Source: Woodsholea maritima DSM 17123 (GTDB taxonomy: Bacteria; Pseudomonadota; Alphaproteobacteria; Caulobacterales; Maricaulaceae). Taken from it: a stretch of 64,000 bases of DNA. Below are positions 35,195 through 45,240 of this stretch, in pieces (the first letter of the stretch is position 1; each line of letters opens with the position of its first letter). The DNA lies in contig NZ_KB908058.1 in the NCBI RefSeq assembly GCF_000382325.1, forward strand, positions 1 through 64,000, in the 5' to 3' direction. A model generated the notes under the pieces. The model made no database searches. It worked only from the letters and a program-made list of their open reading frames with translations, and was not told where the DNA came from. The position numbers were made by a program, and so were the translations under genes.

Positions 35195-36466
35195 ATGAGT
35201 GGACCATCCACCTATAAGCCTTCCACAGGCTTTGAGCGCTGGTTAGACCAACGTCTTCCCATCGTACGTCTGGGTTGGGATTCTTTCGTAGATTTCCCCA
35301 CACCGCGTAACCTTAACTACTGGTACACCTTCGGGGGTATTCTGGCCGTCTGCTTGATGACCCAGATCATCACCGGTATCGTGCTGGCCATGCACTATGT
35401 ACCTCATGTCGATCACGCTTTCGCCAGCGTTGAACGCATCATGCGCGATGTGAATTATGGCTGGTTGATCCGCTATATTCACGCCAATGGCGCGTCCATG
35501 TTCTTCCTGGCCGTGTATCTGCACATTGTGCGCGGGCTCTATTATGGCTCTTACAAGTCACCGCGCGAGATTTTGTGGATCTTGGGCGTTGTGATCTATC
35601 TGTTGATGATGGCCGCCGCCTTCATGGGCTATGTACTGCCTTGGGGTCAGATGTCCTTCTGGGGCGCGATGGTGATCACCAATCTGATCGGCTCTCTGCC
35701 CATCATTGGTGGCCCAATTACCGAGCTGTTGTGGGGTGGTTTCACCGTTGGTAACCCAACTTTGAACCGTTTCTTCTCGCTGCACTATCTCATCCCGTTC
35801 TTGATTGCCGGGGCAGTAATCTTGCACATCTGGGCGCTGCACGTGCCTGGGAACGGTAACCCAACGGGGATCTCAGTGAAGTCCTCTCGCGATACTTTGC
35901 CGTTCCACCCGTATTACACGGTGAAAGATGGCTTCGCGATTGTCGTCTTTATGCTGGTTTTTGCCTTCTTTGTGTTCTACTGGCCCAACGCCTTGGGGCA
36001 TGCGGACAACTATATCGAAGCCAACCCGTTGGCGACGCCGGCCCATATTGTGCCTGAATGGTATCTGCTGCCCTTCTATGCGATCTTGCGCGCCGTGCCG
36101 GATAAGCTGATGGGTGTGTTGTTGATGTTCGGCTCCATCGGGATCTTGTTCATCCTGCCTTGGCTGGACACCTCCAAAGTGCGCTCCATGCGTTACCGTC
36201 CGATGGCCAAGTGGTTCTTCATTTTCTTCGTGGTCTCTGCCTTGATTTTGGGCATTTGCGGCGCGATGAACCCTGATGATCCATCGCCGTTCTTTGGCAT
36301 GAGTTATCTGTGGGTCGCCCGGATCTTCACCGCCTATTACTTTGCTTACTTCTTGGTCATTCTGCCGCTACTGGGCTTCATTGAGAAACCCAAGCCACGT
36401 CCGGCCAGTATTGAAGAAGCGGTTCTGGGTCCACGTGCCCATGCTGCCCCTGCAGCAGCTGAATAA
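35195..36466 (+). CDS. petB: Cytochrome b subunit of bc1 complex
   Basis: Full-length cytochrome b of 423 residues, with about eight membrane helices. It holds the two haems and both quinone sites. Visible are [39 protein letters not shown] (Qo region), the [16 protein letters not shown] loop (PEWY) and two pairs of His ligands. The ATG at 35195 has AAAGGGGG upstream. Confidence 0.96.
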   Translation: MSGPSTYKPSTGFERWLDQRLPIVRLGWDSFVDFPTPRNLNYWYTFGGILAVCLMTQIITGIVLAMHYVPHVDHAFASVERIMRDVNYGWLIRYIHANGASMFFLAVYLHIVRGLYYGSYKSPREILWILGVVIYLLMMAAAFMGYVLPWGQMSFWGAMVITNLIGSLPIIGGPITELLWGGFTVGNPTLNRFFSLHYLIPFLIAGAVILHIWALHVPGNGNPTGISVKSSRDTLPFHPYYTVKDGFAIVVFMLVFAFFVFYWPNALGHADNYIEANPLATPAHIVPEWYLLPFYAILRAVPDKLMGVLLMFGSIGILFILPWLDTSKVRSMRYRPMAKWFFIFFVVSALILGICGAMNPDDPSPFFGMSYLWVARIFTAYYFAYFLVILPLLGFIEKPKPRPASIEEAVLGPRAHAAPAAAE

Positions 36467-36479
36467 GGGGAAGGGACAG

Positions 36480-37316
36480 ATGACTATTGTAAAACGTCTT
36501 CTTGTGGCCGCAGTTGGGGCGCTTGCCCTGGCTGCCCCCGCCCTTGCCGCCGGGGGGGACCAGCACCACCCTGAAGAGCACACCTGGTCTTTCGAAGGCC
36601 CGTTCGGCACTTTCGACCGGGCTGCGGTCCGCCGCGGTTTCCAAGTCTATCAGAATGTGTGTGCGGCCTGTCACTCGATGAAGCTTCTTTCCATCCGTAA
36701 TCTGGGTGAAAAGAACGGTCCCTTCCGCGTCATGCCTGATCCAGAGCATGAGGGCGAGGTGATCGAGTACACCAATCCCAATGACAACCCCTATCTGCGT
36801 GCGATTGCGGCGAATTATATCATCGTCGATGGTCCAGACAGTGCGGGTGAAATGTTTGAGCGTACTGGGCGTCCTTCAGACCGCTTCCCAAGCCCGTTTG
36901 CCAATGAGCAGCAGGCACGCGCTTCGAATGGTGGGGCTTATCCGCCGGATTTCTCAGTGATTGTGAAAGCGCGTCACCAGGGTCCGGAATATATCCGCTC
37001 GCTCTTGTTGGGGTATGGCCATGAAGTGCCGCATGATGTTCATGTGGCCCCTGGTCAATACTACAACCCGTATTTCCCAGGTGGGAAATTGGCGATGCCG
37101 CCCCAGCTGCGTGAAGGTATTGTCGATTATGAAGGCGATATCGAAGCCACCCCAGAGCAAATGGCCCACGACGTCGTGGCCTTTTTGAGCTGGGCCTCGG
37201 ATCCAAAAATGGAAGAGCGCAAGCAATTAGGTTTGATGGTGATGATTTATCTCTTCATCTTCGCGATCCTGATGTGGTTTGCCTACCGCGCCGTTTGGGC
37301 AAATGTCGAGCACTAG
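36480..37316 (+). CDS. petC: Cytochrome c1 subunit of bc1 complex
   Basis: Cytochrome c1 of 278 residues. A signal peptide (VGALALAAPALA) precedes the mature start; the haem c site is CAACH at about residue 58, the Met ligand is likely in the GGKLAMPPQL region, and a C-terminal membrane anchor (LMVMIYLFIFAILMWF) holds it at the periplasmic face. The ATG at 36480 follows AGGGACAG. It is the last gene of petABC and is followed by a terminator. Confidence 0.95.
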   Translation: MTIVKRLLVAAVGALALAAPALAAGGDQHHPEEHTWSFEGPFGTFDRAAVRRGFQVYQNVCAACHSMKLLSIRNLGEKNGPFRVMPDPEHEGEVIEYTNPNDNPYLRAIAANYIIVDGPDSAGEMFERTGRPSDRFPSPFANEQQARASNGGAYPPDFSVIVKARHQGPEYIRSLLLGYGHEVPHDVHVAPGQYYNPYFPGGKLAMPPQLREGIVDYEGDIEATPEQMAHDVVAFLSWASDPKMEERKQLGLMVMIYLFIFAILMWFAYRAVWANVEH

Positions 37317-37340
37317 CTTGATCTAGACAATGCGTTTAAG

Positions 37341-37369
37341 AAGGGCTGCCCCAAGGGGCGGCCCTTTTT
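37341..37369 (+). terminator. Terminator of petABC
   Basis: AAGGGCTGCCCC pairs with GGGGCGGCCCTT (one T-G wobble) around an AA loop and is followed by T5. It lies 24 bases after the petC stop. Confidence 0.88.
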
Positions 37370-37402
37370 GTTAAAGGTAAGATTTTAAAGACGAGGTGCG
37401 TG

Positions 37403-38281
37403 ATGAGCGACAAATGGGTATTAGGGATTATTGGCGGGTCAGGGCTATATGCGCTGGAGGGTCTGGAAGATGTCCGTAAAGAGCGCGTACACACGCCCTG
37501 GGGTGAGCCCTCTGGCCCCTTGGTCAAAGCGCGCCTGCATGGTGTGGATCTGGTTTTCCTGCCACGCCATGATGAAGGCCATCGCATTCCGCCCTCGCAC
37601 ATCAATTACCGCGCCAATATTGATGCCTTAAAGCGCGCCGGTGTGACCGATATCCTCAGCCTGTCGGCCTGTGGCTCGCTGCGCGAAGCCTTACCGCCGG
37701 GAACCTTCGTTATTGTCGATCAATTCGTCGATCGCACCTTTGCGCGCGAGAAATCCTTCTTCGGGCTGGGCTGCGTGGCCCATGTCTCTATGGCCGATCC
37801 TGTCTGCTCGCGCTTAGCCGCTATGGCTGCGCATGCCGCGCGTGCGGTCAAGCCCAAGAAAGTCCATGAGGGCGGCACCTATTTGGCCATGGAAGGTCCG
37901 CAATTCTCCACCAAGGCTGAAAGCCATCTCTATCGCGATTGGGGCATGGATGTTATCGGCATGACCAACATGCCGGAAGCCAAGCTGGCGCGTGAGGCTG
38001 AGCTTCCCTATGCCTCCGTGGCGATGATCACCGACTTTGATTGCTGGAAAGTCGATGAGCCTCATGTTGATGTCACCAATGTGCTGGAAGTGCTGCATGA
38101 TAATGCGGCCAAGGCCTGCGCGCTGGTGTCTGAAGTCGCTAAAACCATGAGCAAGACCCCACGCTCCCCAAGCCCTGAAGGCATTGAGCGCGTGCTCGAT
38201 CATGCCATCATCACCCCGAAAGAGCATCGTGATCCGGAAATGGTCTCTAAGCTCGATGCGATTGCCGGACGGGTGCTTTAA
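37403..38281 (+). CDS. mtnP: S-methyl-5'-thioadenosine phosphorylase
   Basis: MtnP cleaves methylthioadenosine with phosphate in methionine salvage and polyamine waste clearance. The 292-residue protein shows IIGGSGLYAL, LPRHDEGHRIPPSHINYRAN, SLSACGSLRE, MEGPQFSTKAES and GMTNMPEAKLAREAELPYA, matching the family well. The ATG is at 37403 (ACGAGG upstream). A purine nucleoside phosphorylase is the main alternative, but the MTNMPEA motif favours MtnP. Confidence 0.93.
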   Translation: MSDKWVLGIIGGSGLYALEGLEDVRKERVHTPWGEPSGPLVKARLHGVDLVFLPRHDEGHRIPPSHINYRANIDALKRAGVTDILSLSACGSLREALPPGTFVIVDQFVDRTFAREKSFFGLGCVAHVSMADPVCSRLAAMAAHAARAVKPKKVHEGGTYLAMEGPQFSTKAESHLYRDWGMDVIGMTNMPEAKLAREAELPYASVAMITDFDCWKVDEPHVDVTNVLEVLHDNAAKACALVSEVAKTMSKTPRSPSPEGIERVLDHAIITPKEHRDPEMVSKLDAIAGRVL

Positions 38282-38594
38282 GCGCTCAAATATACCAGTT
38301 TTATGACAATGGGGCGCGGGGAAACTCGCGCCCTTCGTGTTTTCATCAATTCTATAAGAGGCCCTAGGGGATATATTAAACGTAAATCCACATTTCATGC
38401 GTAAAAAGTCACGAAAAGTGACATTTGTGAACGACAAGATTTGAGATTTCTAGAAAGTTTTTCTGTAAAAAAATTTTACCTATAAATTTGTTTCTCATAA
38501 TATATTACAAATAATTGAATTTACTCAATAAATAAATAGGTTTTTTGCGCTGCATCATCACATTTGTTGAACGCGTATTTTAATCCGGGTCCGG
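38282..38594. other. AT-rich intergenic stretch with an inverted repeat
   Basis: No gene seen. From about 38365 to 38590 the DNA is strikingly AT-rich (runs such as AAAAAAATTTTACC and AATAATTGAATTTACTC) against a GC-rich background. It contains GTCAC-GAAAA-GTGAC at 38408-38422. The stretch is upstream of the protease-like gene and may be its promoter and regulatory region or a nucleoid-protein target. Confidence 0.7.
38312..38345 (+). terminator. Terminator-like hairpin after mtnP
   Basis: GGGCGCG pairs with CGCGCCC around an eight-base loop, followed by a weak TTCGTGTTTT tract, 30 bases past mtnP. Confidence 0.5.
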
Positions 38595-39365
38595 ATGTAT
38601 TACACTTTTATGATGATCTGGTGTCATAAATATAACAAAGCCGGATGGCTTGCGTCCCTGTGCGCAGCTACATTTGTATCAACTGCGGTATACGCTGGCG
38701 ATCTGGCATCCGCCCCTCGCGCCGATGGTGTGAGGCTTGTGTGTGAAGATGAATCCCGTCCGGGGGCTTACCGAACGAGCCGGGCGGCCATATTGGACAC
38801 GCCGGGAAACCGACGAACGGAAGTTGTGGTGGCCACGGGTCACGCCATGTTGACCCCCGATGGCCGATTGCGTGATTGCGTGATACGCGCGCCGGGCTCG
38901 CAACGCTCTGTCGCGCGGGCGATGGTCTCGCCCAATGGCGATGACTGGGCCGTATTGGTGACCGATGGCCGGTTTCGTGAACCGGTGCGGCGTTGGCGTC
39001 TACCCCGCCAAGCCAGCGATACTCTGGTTTTGACGGCCAATGGCGCAGAGATTGAGGTTTTCCCCGATCAACCCCGTGCCCGTGGATGTATTGTTATGGG
39101 CGGTACGGATAATCTTCGGGGCGGTAATGGTGCGCCGCGCGAAAGTGTCTTACACGATTGTCCCGGTGGTCCTGGTCAATCGGGCGCCCCGGTGAGCGCG
39201 GACGTGGATGGCGAGGTTCGCTTGGTTGCGATTTATCTCGGCCGGATGCAGCGCCAGGACGATCGCGCCTACAGTTATGGCGTGGCCCGTCCGATTACGG
39301 GTGCCTTCGCCGAAGCCATTCATGTGGCGATTAGCGAGGATTCGCCGCGTCCCACCCGGCGTTAG
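38595..39365 (+). CDS. Exported trypsin-like serine protease homologue
   Basis: A 256-residue protein with a signal peptide (SLCAATFVSTAVYA, cleavage near VYAGD) and a compact chymotrypsin-like domain. The three catalytic elements are readable: TGHAML for the His (in place of TAAHC), DDWAVLVTD for the Asp, and GPGQSGAPV for the Ser (pattern GxSGxPV). It has four or more Cys that may form disulfides. No PDZ domain. Codon use looks normal but its upstream region is unusually AT-rich. Start could be the ATG at 38610. Substrate unknown. Confidence 0.72.
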   Translation: MYYTFMMIWCHKYNKAGWLASLCAATFVSTAVYAGDLASAPRADGVRLVCEDESRPGAYRTSRAAILDTPGNRRTEVVVATGHAMLTPDGRLRDCVIRAPGSQRSVARAMVSPNGDDWAVLVTDGRFREPVRRWRLPRQASDTLVLTANGAEIEVFPDQPRARGCIVMGGTDNLRGGNGAPRESVLHDCPGGPGQSGAPVSADVDGEVRLVAIYLGRMQRQDDRAYSYGVARPITGAFAEAIHVAISEDSPRPTRR

Positions 39366-39377
39366 GCTGACATGATC

Positions 39378-39430
39378 CTTTGGACTAGGCGGAGGTTGGT
39401 GTATGAACACCCCTTCTTCCTAGTCCAAAG
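39378..39430 (+). promoter_or_regulatory. Long stem-loop in the apt leader
   Basis: CTTTGGACTAGG (39378-39389) and CCTAGTCCAAAG (39419-39430) are perfect 12-base complements, with an inner GGTGT/ACACC stem. The stem ends inside the AAAGAGGAG ribosome site of apt. It may terminate the upstream protease transcript or regulate apt translation; no T run follows. Confidence 0.55.
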
Positions 39431-39445
39431 AGGAGCGTCGGCCCC

Positions 39446-39976
39446 ATGGATCATATCAAAGCCGCCATTCGCACGATCCCTGATTATCCCAAGCCTGGGA
39501 TTATGTTCCGTGACATAACCACCCTTTTAGGCAATGCCAGCGCCTTTCGCGCGGCTGTGGATGCGATGCTTTTGCCCCATGCGGGTAGGAAAATCGACAA
39601 GGTGGCCGGGATTGAAGCGCGCGGCTTTATTCTGGGCGGCGCGATCGCCCATCAGCTGTGTGTGGGCTTCATTCCGATCCGCAAAAAAGGCAAGCTGCCC
39701 GGCGAAGTCGTGGGTGAGGAATATGAGCTGGAATATGGCAGCGACAGGGTTGAGATGCATGTCGATGCGATTGAGCCCGGCGAAACCGTTCTGATCGTTG
39801 ATGATTTGATCGCCACGGGTGGCACCGCTGAAGCCGCGATCAAGCTGATCCGCAAGGTCGGCGGTGAGGTTGCGGGCTGTTCCTTCGTGATTGATCTGCC
39901 CGATATTGGCGGCGCGAAAAAGCTGGAAGCCCTGGGCGTCAAAGTTGCCTCTTTGGTGGAGTTTGAAGGGGAATAA
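39446..39976 (+). CDS. apt: Adenine phosphoribosyltransferase
   Basis: Apt salvages adenine to AMP with PRPP. The 176-residue protein has [44 protein letters not shown] and the PRPP loop [23 protein letters not shown] precedes the ATG but is partly inside a long stem-loop. It is the last gene before the glycine riboswitch. Confidence 0.95.
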   Translation: MDHIKAAIRTIPDYPKPGIMFRDITTLLGNASAFRAAVDAMLLPHAGRKIDKVAGIEARGFILGGAIAHQLCVGFIPIRKKGKLPGEVVGEEYELEYGSDRVEMHVDAIEPGETVLIVDDLIATGGTAEAAIKLIRKVGGEVAGCSFVIDLPDIGGAKKLEALGVKVASLVEFEGE

Positions 39977-40104
39977 ACCTTTAAGTGTGTTTGGGACGGG
40001 CCAAGAGCGTCAAAACGGTCGATCCCGATTGACTCTAAGCCCGGGCCGCGTAGTTTGCGCTATCGCTTGGCTCCACCGTGAGGTGCCGGTCATGCGGCCA
40101 TAAG

Positions 40105-40296
40105 GGCCCTTGAGGGAGAGACCGGGTTCACCCCGGCGCCGAAGGCGCAACCGCCCCGGAAACGCTCAGGCAAACGGACCGCAAGGACGCCCGACGCTGG
40201 AAAGTGAAAGTCACTCTAGAAGCGGCTTTCCACCGAAGGAGCACGTCGGCTCACCCCCGACTTAATCTCTCAGGTCACAAAGGACAGCGGGGGCGC
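40105..40296 (+). ncRNA. Tandem glycine riboswitch
   Basis: Two consecutive glycine aptamers lie ahead of gcvT. The first shows GGGAGAGACC (near 40114), GCCGAAGG, CTCAGGCAAA and GGACCG; the second shows CTGGAAAGTG, ACCGAAGGAGCA, ATCTCTCAGGTCACAAAGG and ACAGCGGGG. Glycine binding in such leaders turns on the glycine-cleavage operon. Boundaries are approximate; the gcvT open frame that starts at 40204 lies within the second aptamer and is not the real start. Confidence 0.92.
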
Positions 40297-40374
40297 AATG
40301 GCTTTGCTATTTCGGCAAAGATCCAGGCTAACCCCTTGCGCATCGGCCCCACGGGCCGGGAGGTCCGAACCGAC

Positions 40375-41469
40375 ATGACTGAAACCTTGCATCTTACCCC
40401 GCTTCACGCTTTGCACCTTGAATTAGGCGCGAAAATGACGCCTTTCGCAGGCTATGACATGCCTTTGCAATATGAAGGCATCATGGCTGAGCATCTTCAT
40501 ACGCGCGCCCATGCGGGATTGTTTGATGTCTCCCATATGGGCCAGGCGCGCATTACTGGCGATGTTAGCGCGCTGGAAGACCTTACCACTATTGATCTTT
40601 CGACCCTGAAAGTGGGGGAACAGCGCTATACGCTGCTGCTCAATAAAGACGGTGGGATCATGGATGATTTGATGGTCTCGCGCCCCGATGAAGACGGCAT
40701 CTTCATCGTTGTGAACGCCGCGACCAAGACCCAGGATTTTGCCTATATGCGCGCCCATTTTGGCGATCGCGCCACCCTGACGGAATATCCTGAACGCGCG
40801 CTTCTGGCGATCCAGGGCCCTGATGCGGTCAAGGCCGTTGAGGCCCTCAACGCCGATGGCGCCAAGATGATTTTCATGCAAACCGGCCATTTCAATCTCG
40901 ATGGTATTGACGTGATCATGTCGCGTTCGGGCTATACCGGTGAAGATGGCTATGAGATCTCTGTAAAGGCTGAAGAAGCCGCCGATCTGGCGCGCAAGGT
41001 GTTGGCGGATACGCGCGTGAAGCCGATTGGTTTGGGTGCACGTGATTCGCTGCGCCTGGAAGCGGGCCTGTGCCTTTATGGCCATGACATGGATGAAAGC
41101 CGCTCGCCCATCGAAGCGTCGCTGATATGGGCGGTGGCGAAGTCACGCCGCGAGCGCGCTGACTTCCCCGGTGCACAACGCATCTTAAAGGAAATCGCCG
41201 AAAAACCTGCGCAAAAGCGTGTGGGGTTTGTCATGCGTGATCGCGCGCCTGCGCGTGAAGGCGCTGAGATCGTCATCAATGGCGATGTGGTTGGCGTGGT
41301 GACCTCCGGCGGCTTTGGGCCTAGCGCGGATAAGCCGGTCGGCATGGGCTATATCGCCACTGAACACGCCGCAATCGGAACTGAGATTGAGATTTTGATC
41401 CGCGGCAAAGCCCGCGGTGCCGAAATCGTCAAAATGCCGATTGTCGAACATCGTTTTTATCGCGGCTAA
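40375..41469 (+). CDS. gcvT: GcvT, aminomethyltransferase of glycine cleavage
   Basis: T protein moves the aminomethyl carbon from lipoyl-H protein to tetrahydrofolate, releasing ammonia. The 364-residue protein shows TPFAGYDMPLQYEG, HAGLFDVSHMGQ, RSGYTGEDGYEI, LGARDSLRLEAGLCLYG and VTSGGFGPS. The ATG at 40375 has GGGAGG upstream; the preceding frame is riboswitch RNA. First gene of the gcv operon. Confidence 0.96.
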   Translation: MTETLHLTPLHALHLELGAKMTPFAGYDMPLQYEGIMAEHLHTRAHAGLFDVSHMGQARITGDVSALEDLTTIDLSTLKVGEQRYTLLLNKDGGIMDDLMVSRPDEDGIFIVVNAATKTQDFAYMRAHFGDRATLTEYPERALLAIQGPDAVKAVEALNADGAKMIFMQTGHFNLDGIDVIMSRSGYTGEDGYEISVKAEEAADLARKVLADTRVKPIGLGARDSLRLEAGLCLYGHDMDESRSPIEASLIWAVAKSRRERADFPGAQRILKEIAEKPAQKRVGFVMRDRAPAREGAEIVINGDVVGVVTSGGFGPSADKPVGMGYIATEHAAIGTEIEILIRGKARGAEIVKMPIVEHRFYRG

Positions 41470-41520
41470 TCCCCGCTCTTCCACCTCTATCCTTTCTAAA
41501 GACCTAAGGGACAACAGATC

Positions 41521-41886
41521 ATGACTACGCATTTCACTGAAGACCACGAATGGATCAAAGTAGACGGCGAAGAAGGCGTTATCGGCATTACCGTTCACGC
41601 TGCTGAGCAATTGGGCGATGTGGTTTTCGTCGAGCTGCCTGAAGTTGGCAAAACCGTAGAGAAGGGCGATGAGCTGGCCGTTGTGGAATCGGTCAAAGCC
41701 GCCTCTGACATCTTCGCGCCCGTATCCGGCGAAGTGATCGCGGTCAATTCTGCGCTGGAAGCTGAGCCTGCGAAAGTCAACGAAGCCCCAGAGGGCGAAG
41801 GTTGGTTCGTAAAGCTGAAAGTCAAAGACGCCAGCGAGCTGGCAGACTTGATGGATGAAGCCGGTTACAAGGCGCACATCGCTTAA
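41521..41886 (+). CDS. gcvH: GcvH, lipoyl carrier of glycine cleavage
   Basis: H protein of 121 residues. The lipoylated lysine is K59 in VVESVKAASD, and the start FTEDHEWIKVDGEEGVIGIT is typical. It shuttles the aminomethyl group between GcvP, GcvT and the L protein. Its stop overlaps the start of the next gene by one base (TAATG). Confidence 0.96.
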   Translation: MTTHFTEDHEWIKVDGEEGVIGITVHAAEQLGDVVFVELPEVGKTVEKGDELAVVESVKAASDIFAPVSGEVIAVNSALEAEPAKVNEAPEGEGWFVKLKVKDASELADLMDEAGYKAHIA

Positions 41887-42311
41887 TGGATAAAAAGCAA
41901 AACGGGTTCTGGGCCTTTGCGGTCAAATATATAATCCATCTCACGTGGATTATAGTAGTGATCCGTTTTGCTTTAAGTGATCATACCCAGCCAGCTGGGT
42001 TTATCACCGGGCTGATCATGGGAATTGGTTTGTCCGCATTGGTCAGCGATCTCATTGTTGATACACTGCGCCATCCCACGCATAAAGCCTTGCAAAGGCT
42101 CGTCCAATTTGCCCAACATTATTATGTTGTCTGGGTAAGTGTGGGCGCGATTTCACTCATCGCGCTCTTTGGATATTGGACGATACGTGCCGGTGTGATC
42201 GGAGTGTTGATCACCACTGCCATCTTGATCCCGGTGACGACGATTATCTATGTGACCGGTGGCCATAGATCTATTTTCAATTGGTTCCGAACGCTCAAAA
42301 GGAAGTCTTGA
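41886..42311 (+). CDS. Unknown membrane protein inside the gcv operon
   Basis: A 141-residue protein with about four membrane helices (near 14-28, 37-55, 80-98, 103-124) and short charged ends ([15 protein letters not shown]). I do not recognise a family. It lies between gcvH and gcvPA with one-base overlaps at both ends, so it is translated with the glycine-cleavage genes and controlled by the riboswitch. A role in glycine handling or membrane attachment is possible but not shown by the sequence. Confidence 0.7.
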   Translation: MDKKQNGFWAFAVKYIIHLTWIIVVIRFALSDHTQPAGFITGLIMGIGLSALVSDLIVDTLRHPTHKALQRLVQFAQHYYVVWVSVGAISLIALFGYWTIRAGVIGVLITTAILIPVTTIIYVTGGHRSIFNWFRTLKRKS

Positions 42312-43657
42312 TGCGTTATCTTCCCCTTACTCCAGAGGATCGCAAAGCGATGCTCGAAACGATCGGGGTCAACTCGATCGATGATTTGTTCCAGGATGTG
42401 CCCCAGAGCGCGCGTCTTGACCAGCCGGTGGACTTGCCACGCAAGAAGACCGAGTTGGAGGTGGAGCGTCATCTGACCAAGATGGCTAAGAAGAATATCT
42501 CGGCCGGTGAAGCGCCCTTTTTCGTCGGGGCCGGGGCTTATAAGCACCATGTGCCTGCAACGGTTGATCATCTGATCCAGCGCTCAGAATTCCTGACCGC
42601 CTATACGCCCTACCAGCCTGAAATCTCGCAAGGCACGTTGCAGACTTTATTTGAGTTCCAGACCCAGGTTGCGATCCTCACTGGGATGGATGTCGCCAAC
42701 GCGTCCATGTATGACGGCTCGACCGCATGCGGTGAAGCCGTATTGATGGCGTCGCGCGTGACCAAGCGCAATAAGGCCGTTCTTTCTGGTAATCTGCATC
42801 CCCATTATGTCGCCGCGACGCAAACCTTGGCGAAATATATGGAGATTGAGGTTGAGGTCACCAAGGCTGATGTCAGCGCCCAAGGCGATCTGGCTGCCGC
42901 GATTGACGATCAAACCGCCTGTATCGTAGTGCAAAACCCTGATGTCTTCGGCAATGCCCATGATCTGAGCGCGTTGGCCGAGGCTGCGCACGCCAAGGGC
43001 GCGCTGTTGATTGTTGCGTTCACCGAAGTGGTCTCTTTGGGCCTGATGAAATCTCCAGGCGAGATGGGCGCGGATATCGTCGTGGGTGAGGGCCAATCAT
43101 TGGGCGTTGGCCTGCAATTTGGTGGCCCTTATGTGGGTCTCTTTGCCTGCCGCAATGATCGCAATTTCATCCGCAATATGCCAGGCCGTCTGGCGGGTGA
43201 AACCGTGGATGCCGATGGCCGTCGGGGCTATGTTCTAACGCTCTCTACGCGCGAACAGCATATTCGCCGCGAAAAAGCGACCTCGAACATTTGTACCAAT
43301 TCAGGTCTGATGACTTTGGCCTTCACCATTCACCTGACTTTGTTGGGCCAGAAGGGCTTTACCCATCTTGCGCGCCTCAATCATGAAACCGCCTGCCAAT
43401 TGGCGGATGCGTTGAGCGGTGTTGAGGGTGTGAGCCTGCATACTGAGACCTTCTTCAACGAGTTCACCGTGCGCCTGACCAAGCCGGCCAAAGATGTGGT
43501 TGAAGCCTTGGCCCAAAAAGGCATTCTGGGCGGTGTTCCGGCCTCTCGTCTCTATCCCGGTCAGGGCTTTGATCATGATCTGATTATCGCCGCGAGCGAA
43601 ACCAATACCCAAGGCGATATTGACGCCTTCGTGGCGGCCTTGAAAGAGGTGCTTTGA
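42311..43657 (+). CDS. gcvPA: GcvPA, glycine dehydrogenase subunit 1
   Basis: This is the N-terminal half-protein of the split P protein (448 residues), which with GcvPB decarboxylates glycine. It shows [54 protein letters not shown] and [19 protein letters not shown] (in parts). The ATG is at 42311, overlapping the membrane-protein stop by one base. Confidence 0.95.
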   Translation: MRYLPLTPEDRKAMLETIGVNSIDDLFQDVPQSARLDQPVDLPRKKTELEVERHLTKMAKKNISAGEAPFFVGAGAYKHHVPATVDHLIQRSEFLTAYTPYQPEISQGTLQTLFEFQTQVAILTGMDVANASMYDGSTACGEAVLMASRVTKRNKAVLSGNLHPHYVAATQTLAKYMEIEVEVTKADVSAQGDLAAAIDDQTACIVVQNPDVFGNAHDLSALAEAAHAKGALLIVAFTEVVSLGLMKSPGEMGADIVVGEGQSLGVGLQFGGPYVGLFACRNDRNFIRNMPGRLAGETVDADGRRGYVLTLSTREQHIRREKATSNICTNSGLMTLAFTIHLTLLGQKGFTHLARLNHETACQLADALSGVEGVSLHTETFFNEFTVRLTKPAKDVVEALAQKGILGGVPASRLYPGQGFDHDLIIAASETNTQGDIDAFVAALKEVL

Positions 43658-43659
43658 TT

Positions 43660-45216
43660 ATGGCTATGAATTCACAAGGTCGTCCCTCACGCCCCGTACA
43701 CGGCGTGGATCCAGGCGCGTATCCAGACACATTTTCGGGCTCCCGCGGGCTTGATCAAGCCGAACCTTTATTGTTTGAGCGCGGTGAGCTGAACAATACC
43801 GGCGTAGATCTACCTGAGCTGAAAGGCACGCCCAGCCGCTTAGGCACCTTTGAGCGCGATGCCAATATGGGCATGCCGGGCCTGTCTGAGCCTGAGGCGA
43901 TGCGCCATTATGTGCGTCTGTCGCGTAAAAACTACGCGATTGATCTGGGCCTATATCCGCTCGGTTCATGCACGATGAAGCACAATCCGCGCCTCAATGA
44001 GAAAATGGCACGCCTGCCAGGCTTCATTGATGTGCACCCCTTGCAACCGGAATCTACCGTTCAAGGCGCTTTGGAAGTCATGGGTGAGCTGGCCCATTGG
44101 CTAATCACCTTGACCAATACCAAGGCGGTTGCCCTGTCCCCCAAAGCCGGTGCCCATGGGGAATTGTGCGGGATGTTGGCGATCCGCGCGGCTTTGGATG
44201 CGAAGGGTCAAACCCATCGCCGCCGTGTTCTGGTCCCTGAATCCGCCCACGGCACCAACCCCGCGACCGCGGCGCAATGTGGTTTCATCTGTGATGAAAT
44301 CCCTGCCGATGACACCGGCCGCGTAGATTTGGCCGCGTTGGAAGCCAAGCTGGGCGATGATGTTGCCGGCATCATGCTGACCAACCCCAATACCTGTGGC
44401 TTGTTTGAGCGTGATATCATCAAAATCGCCGATCTGATCCATAAATCAGGCGGTTATTTCTACTGCGATGGCGCGAACTTCAACGCCATTATGGGCCGCG
44501 TACGTCCGGGCGATCTGGGCATTGATGCCATGCACATCAATCTGCACAAGACCTTCTCTACGCCCCATGGCGGGGGTGGTCCTGGTGCCGGTCCGACCGT
44601 CTTCTCTGAAGCCTTGGCACCGTTCGCGCCCGTGCCTTATGTCATCCAAGAGGGTGAGACCTGGCGCTTGGTTGAACAAGAAGCCGACGCTGAGGGTGAA
44701 CCCTTCGGTCGTATGGTGGCCTTCCATGGTCAGATGGGCATGTTCACCCGCGCGCTGACCTATATGCTGAGCCATGGCTCGGATGGTTTGCGTCAAGCGG
44801 CCGAAGATGCGGTGCTGAACGCCAATTATATCCTGGCCCGCTTGAAGTCTGTGATGACCCCGGCTTTCGACGGCACCTGCATGCATGAAGCCCTGTTCGA
44901 TGATCGCTTCTTGAAGGATACCGGCGTAACGACGCTGGACTTTGCTAAGGCGATGATTGATGAGGGTTATCACCCGATGACCATGTATTTCCCATTGGTT
45001 GTTCATGGTGCGATGCTGATCGAGCCGACAGAGACCGAATCAAAATCTGGTCTTGATCGTTTTTGCGATACTTTGATTGGCTTGGCTGAAGCAGCCAAGG
45101 GCGGCGATAAAGATCGCTTCCTGGCCGCTCCGATCCATGCGCCGACAAAACGCCTTGATGAAACCCGCGCGGCCCGCACGCCGGTGCTGCGCTGGACGCC
45201 CGAGGCCGCCGAATAA
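43660..45216 (+). CDS. gcvPB: GcvPB, glycine dehydrogenase subunit 2
   Basis: PLP-binding half of the split P protein, 518 residues. The PLP lysine lies in INLHKTFSTPHGGGGPG; SPKAGAHGELCGMLAIR, VPESAHGTNPATAAQCGF and GSCTMKHNPR-type LGSCTMKHNPRLNE are family marks. The ATG at 43660 lies two bases after the gcvPA stop. A terminator follows, closing the operon. Confidence 0.95.
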   Translation: MAMNSQGRPSRPVHGVDPGAYPDTFSGSRGLDQAEPLLFERGELNNTGVDLPELKGTPSRLGTFERDANMGMPGLSEPEAMRHYVRLSRKNYAIDLGLYPLGSCTMKHNPRLNEKMARLPGFIDVHPLQPESTVQGALEVMGELAHWLITLTNTKAVALSPKAGAHGELCGMLAIRAALDAKGQTHRRRVLVPESAHGTNPATAAQCGFICDEIPADDTGRVDLAALEAKLGDDVAGIMLTNPNTCGLFERDIIKIADLIHKSGGYFYCDGANFNAIMGRVRPGDLGIDAMHINLHKTFSTPHGGGGPGAGPTVFSEALAPFAPVPYVIQEGETWRLVEQEADAEGEPFGRMVAFHGQMGMFTRALTYMLSHGSDGLRQAAEDAVLNANYILARLKSVMTPAFDGTCMHEALFDDRFLKDTGVTTLDFAKAMIDEGYHPMTMYFPLVVHGAMLIEPTETESKSGLDRFCDTLIGLAEAAKGGDKDRFLAAPIHAPTKRLDETRAARTPVLRWTPEAAE

Positions 45217-45240
45217 GGCGACTTTGCGGCTAAAGTCATA

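Noticed and set aside
40204-40374. N-terminal extension of GcvT from 40204
   Set aside because: This stretch is the second glycine aptamer.
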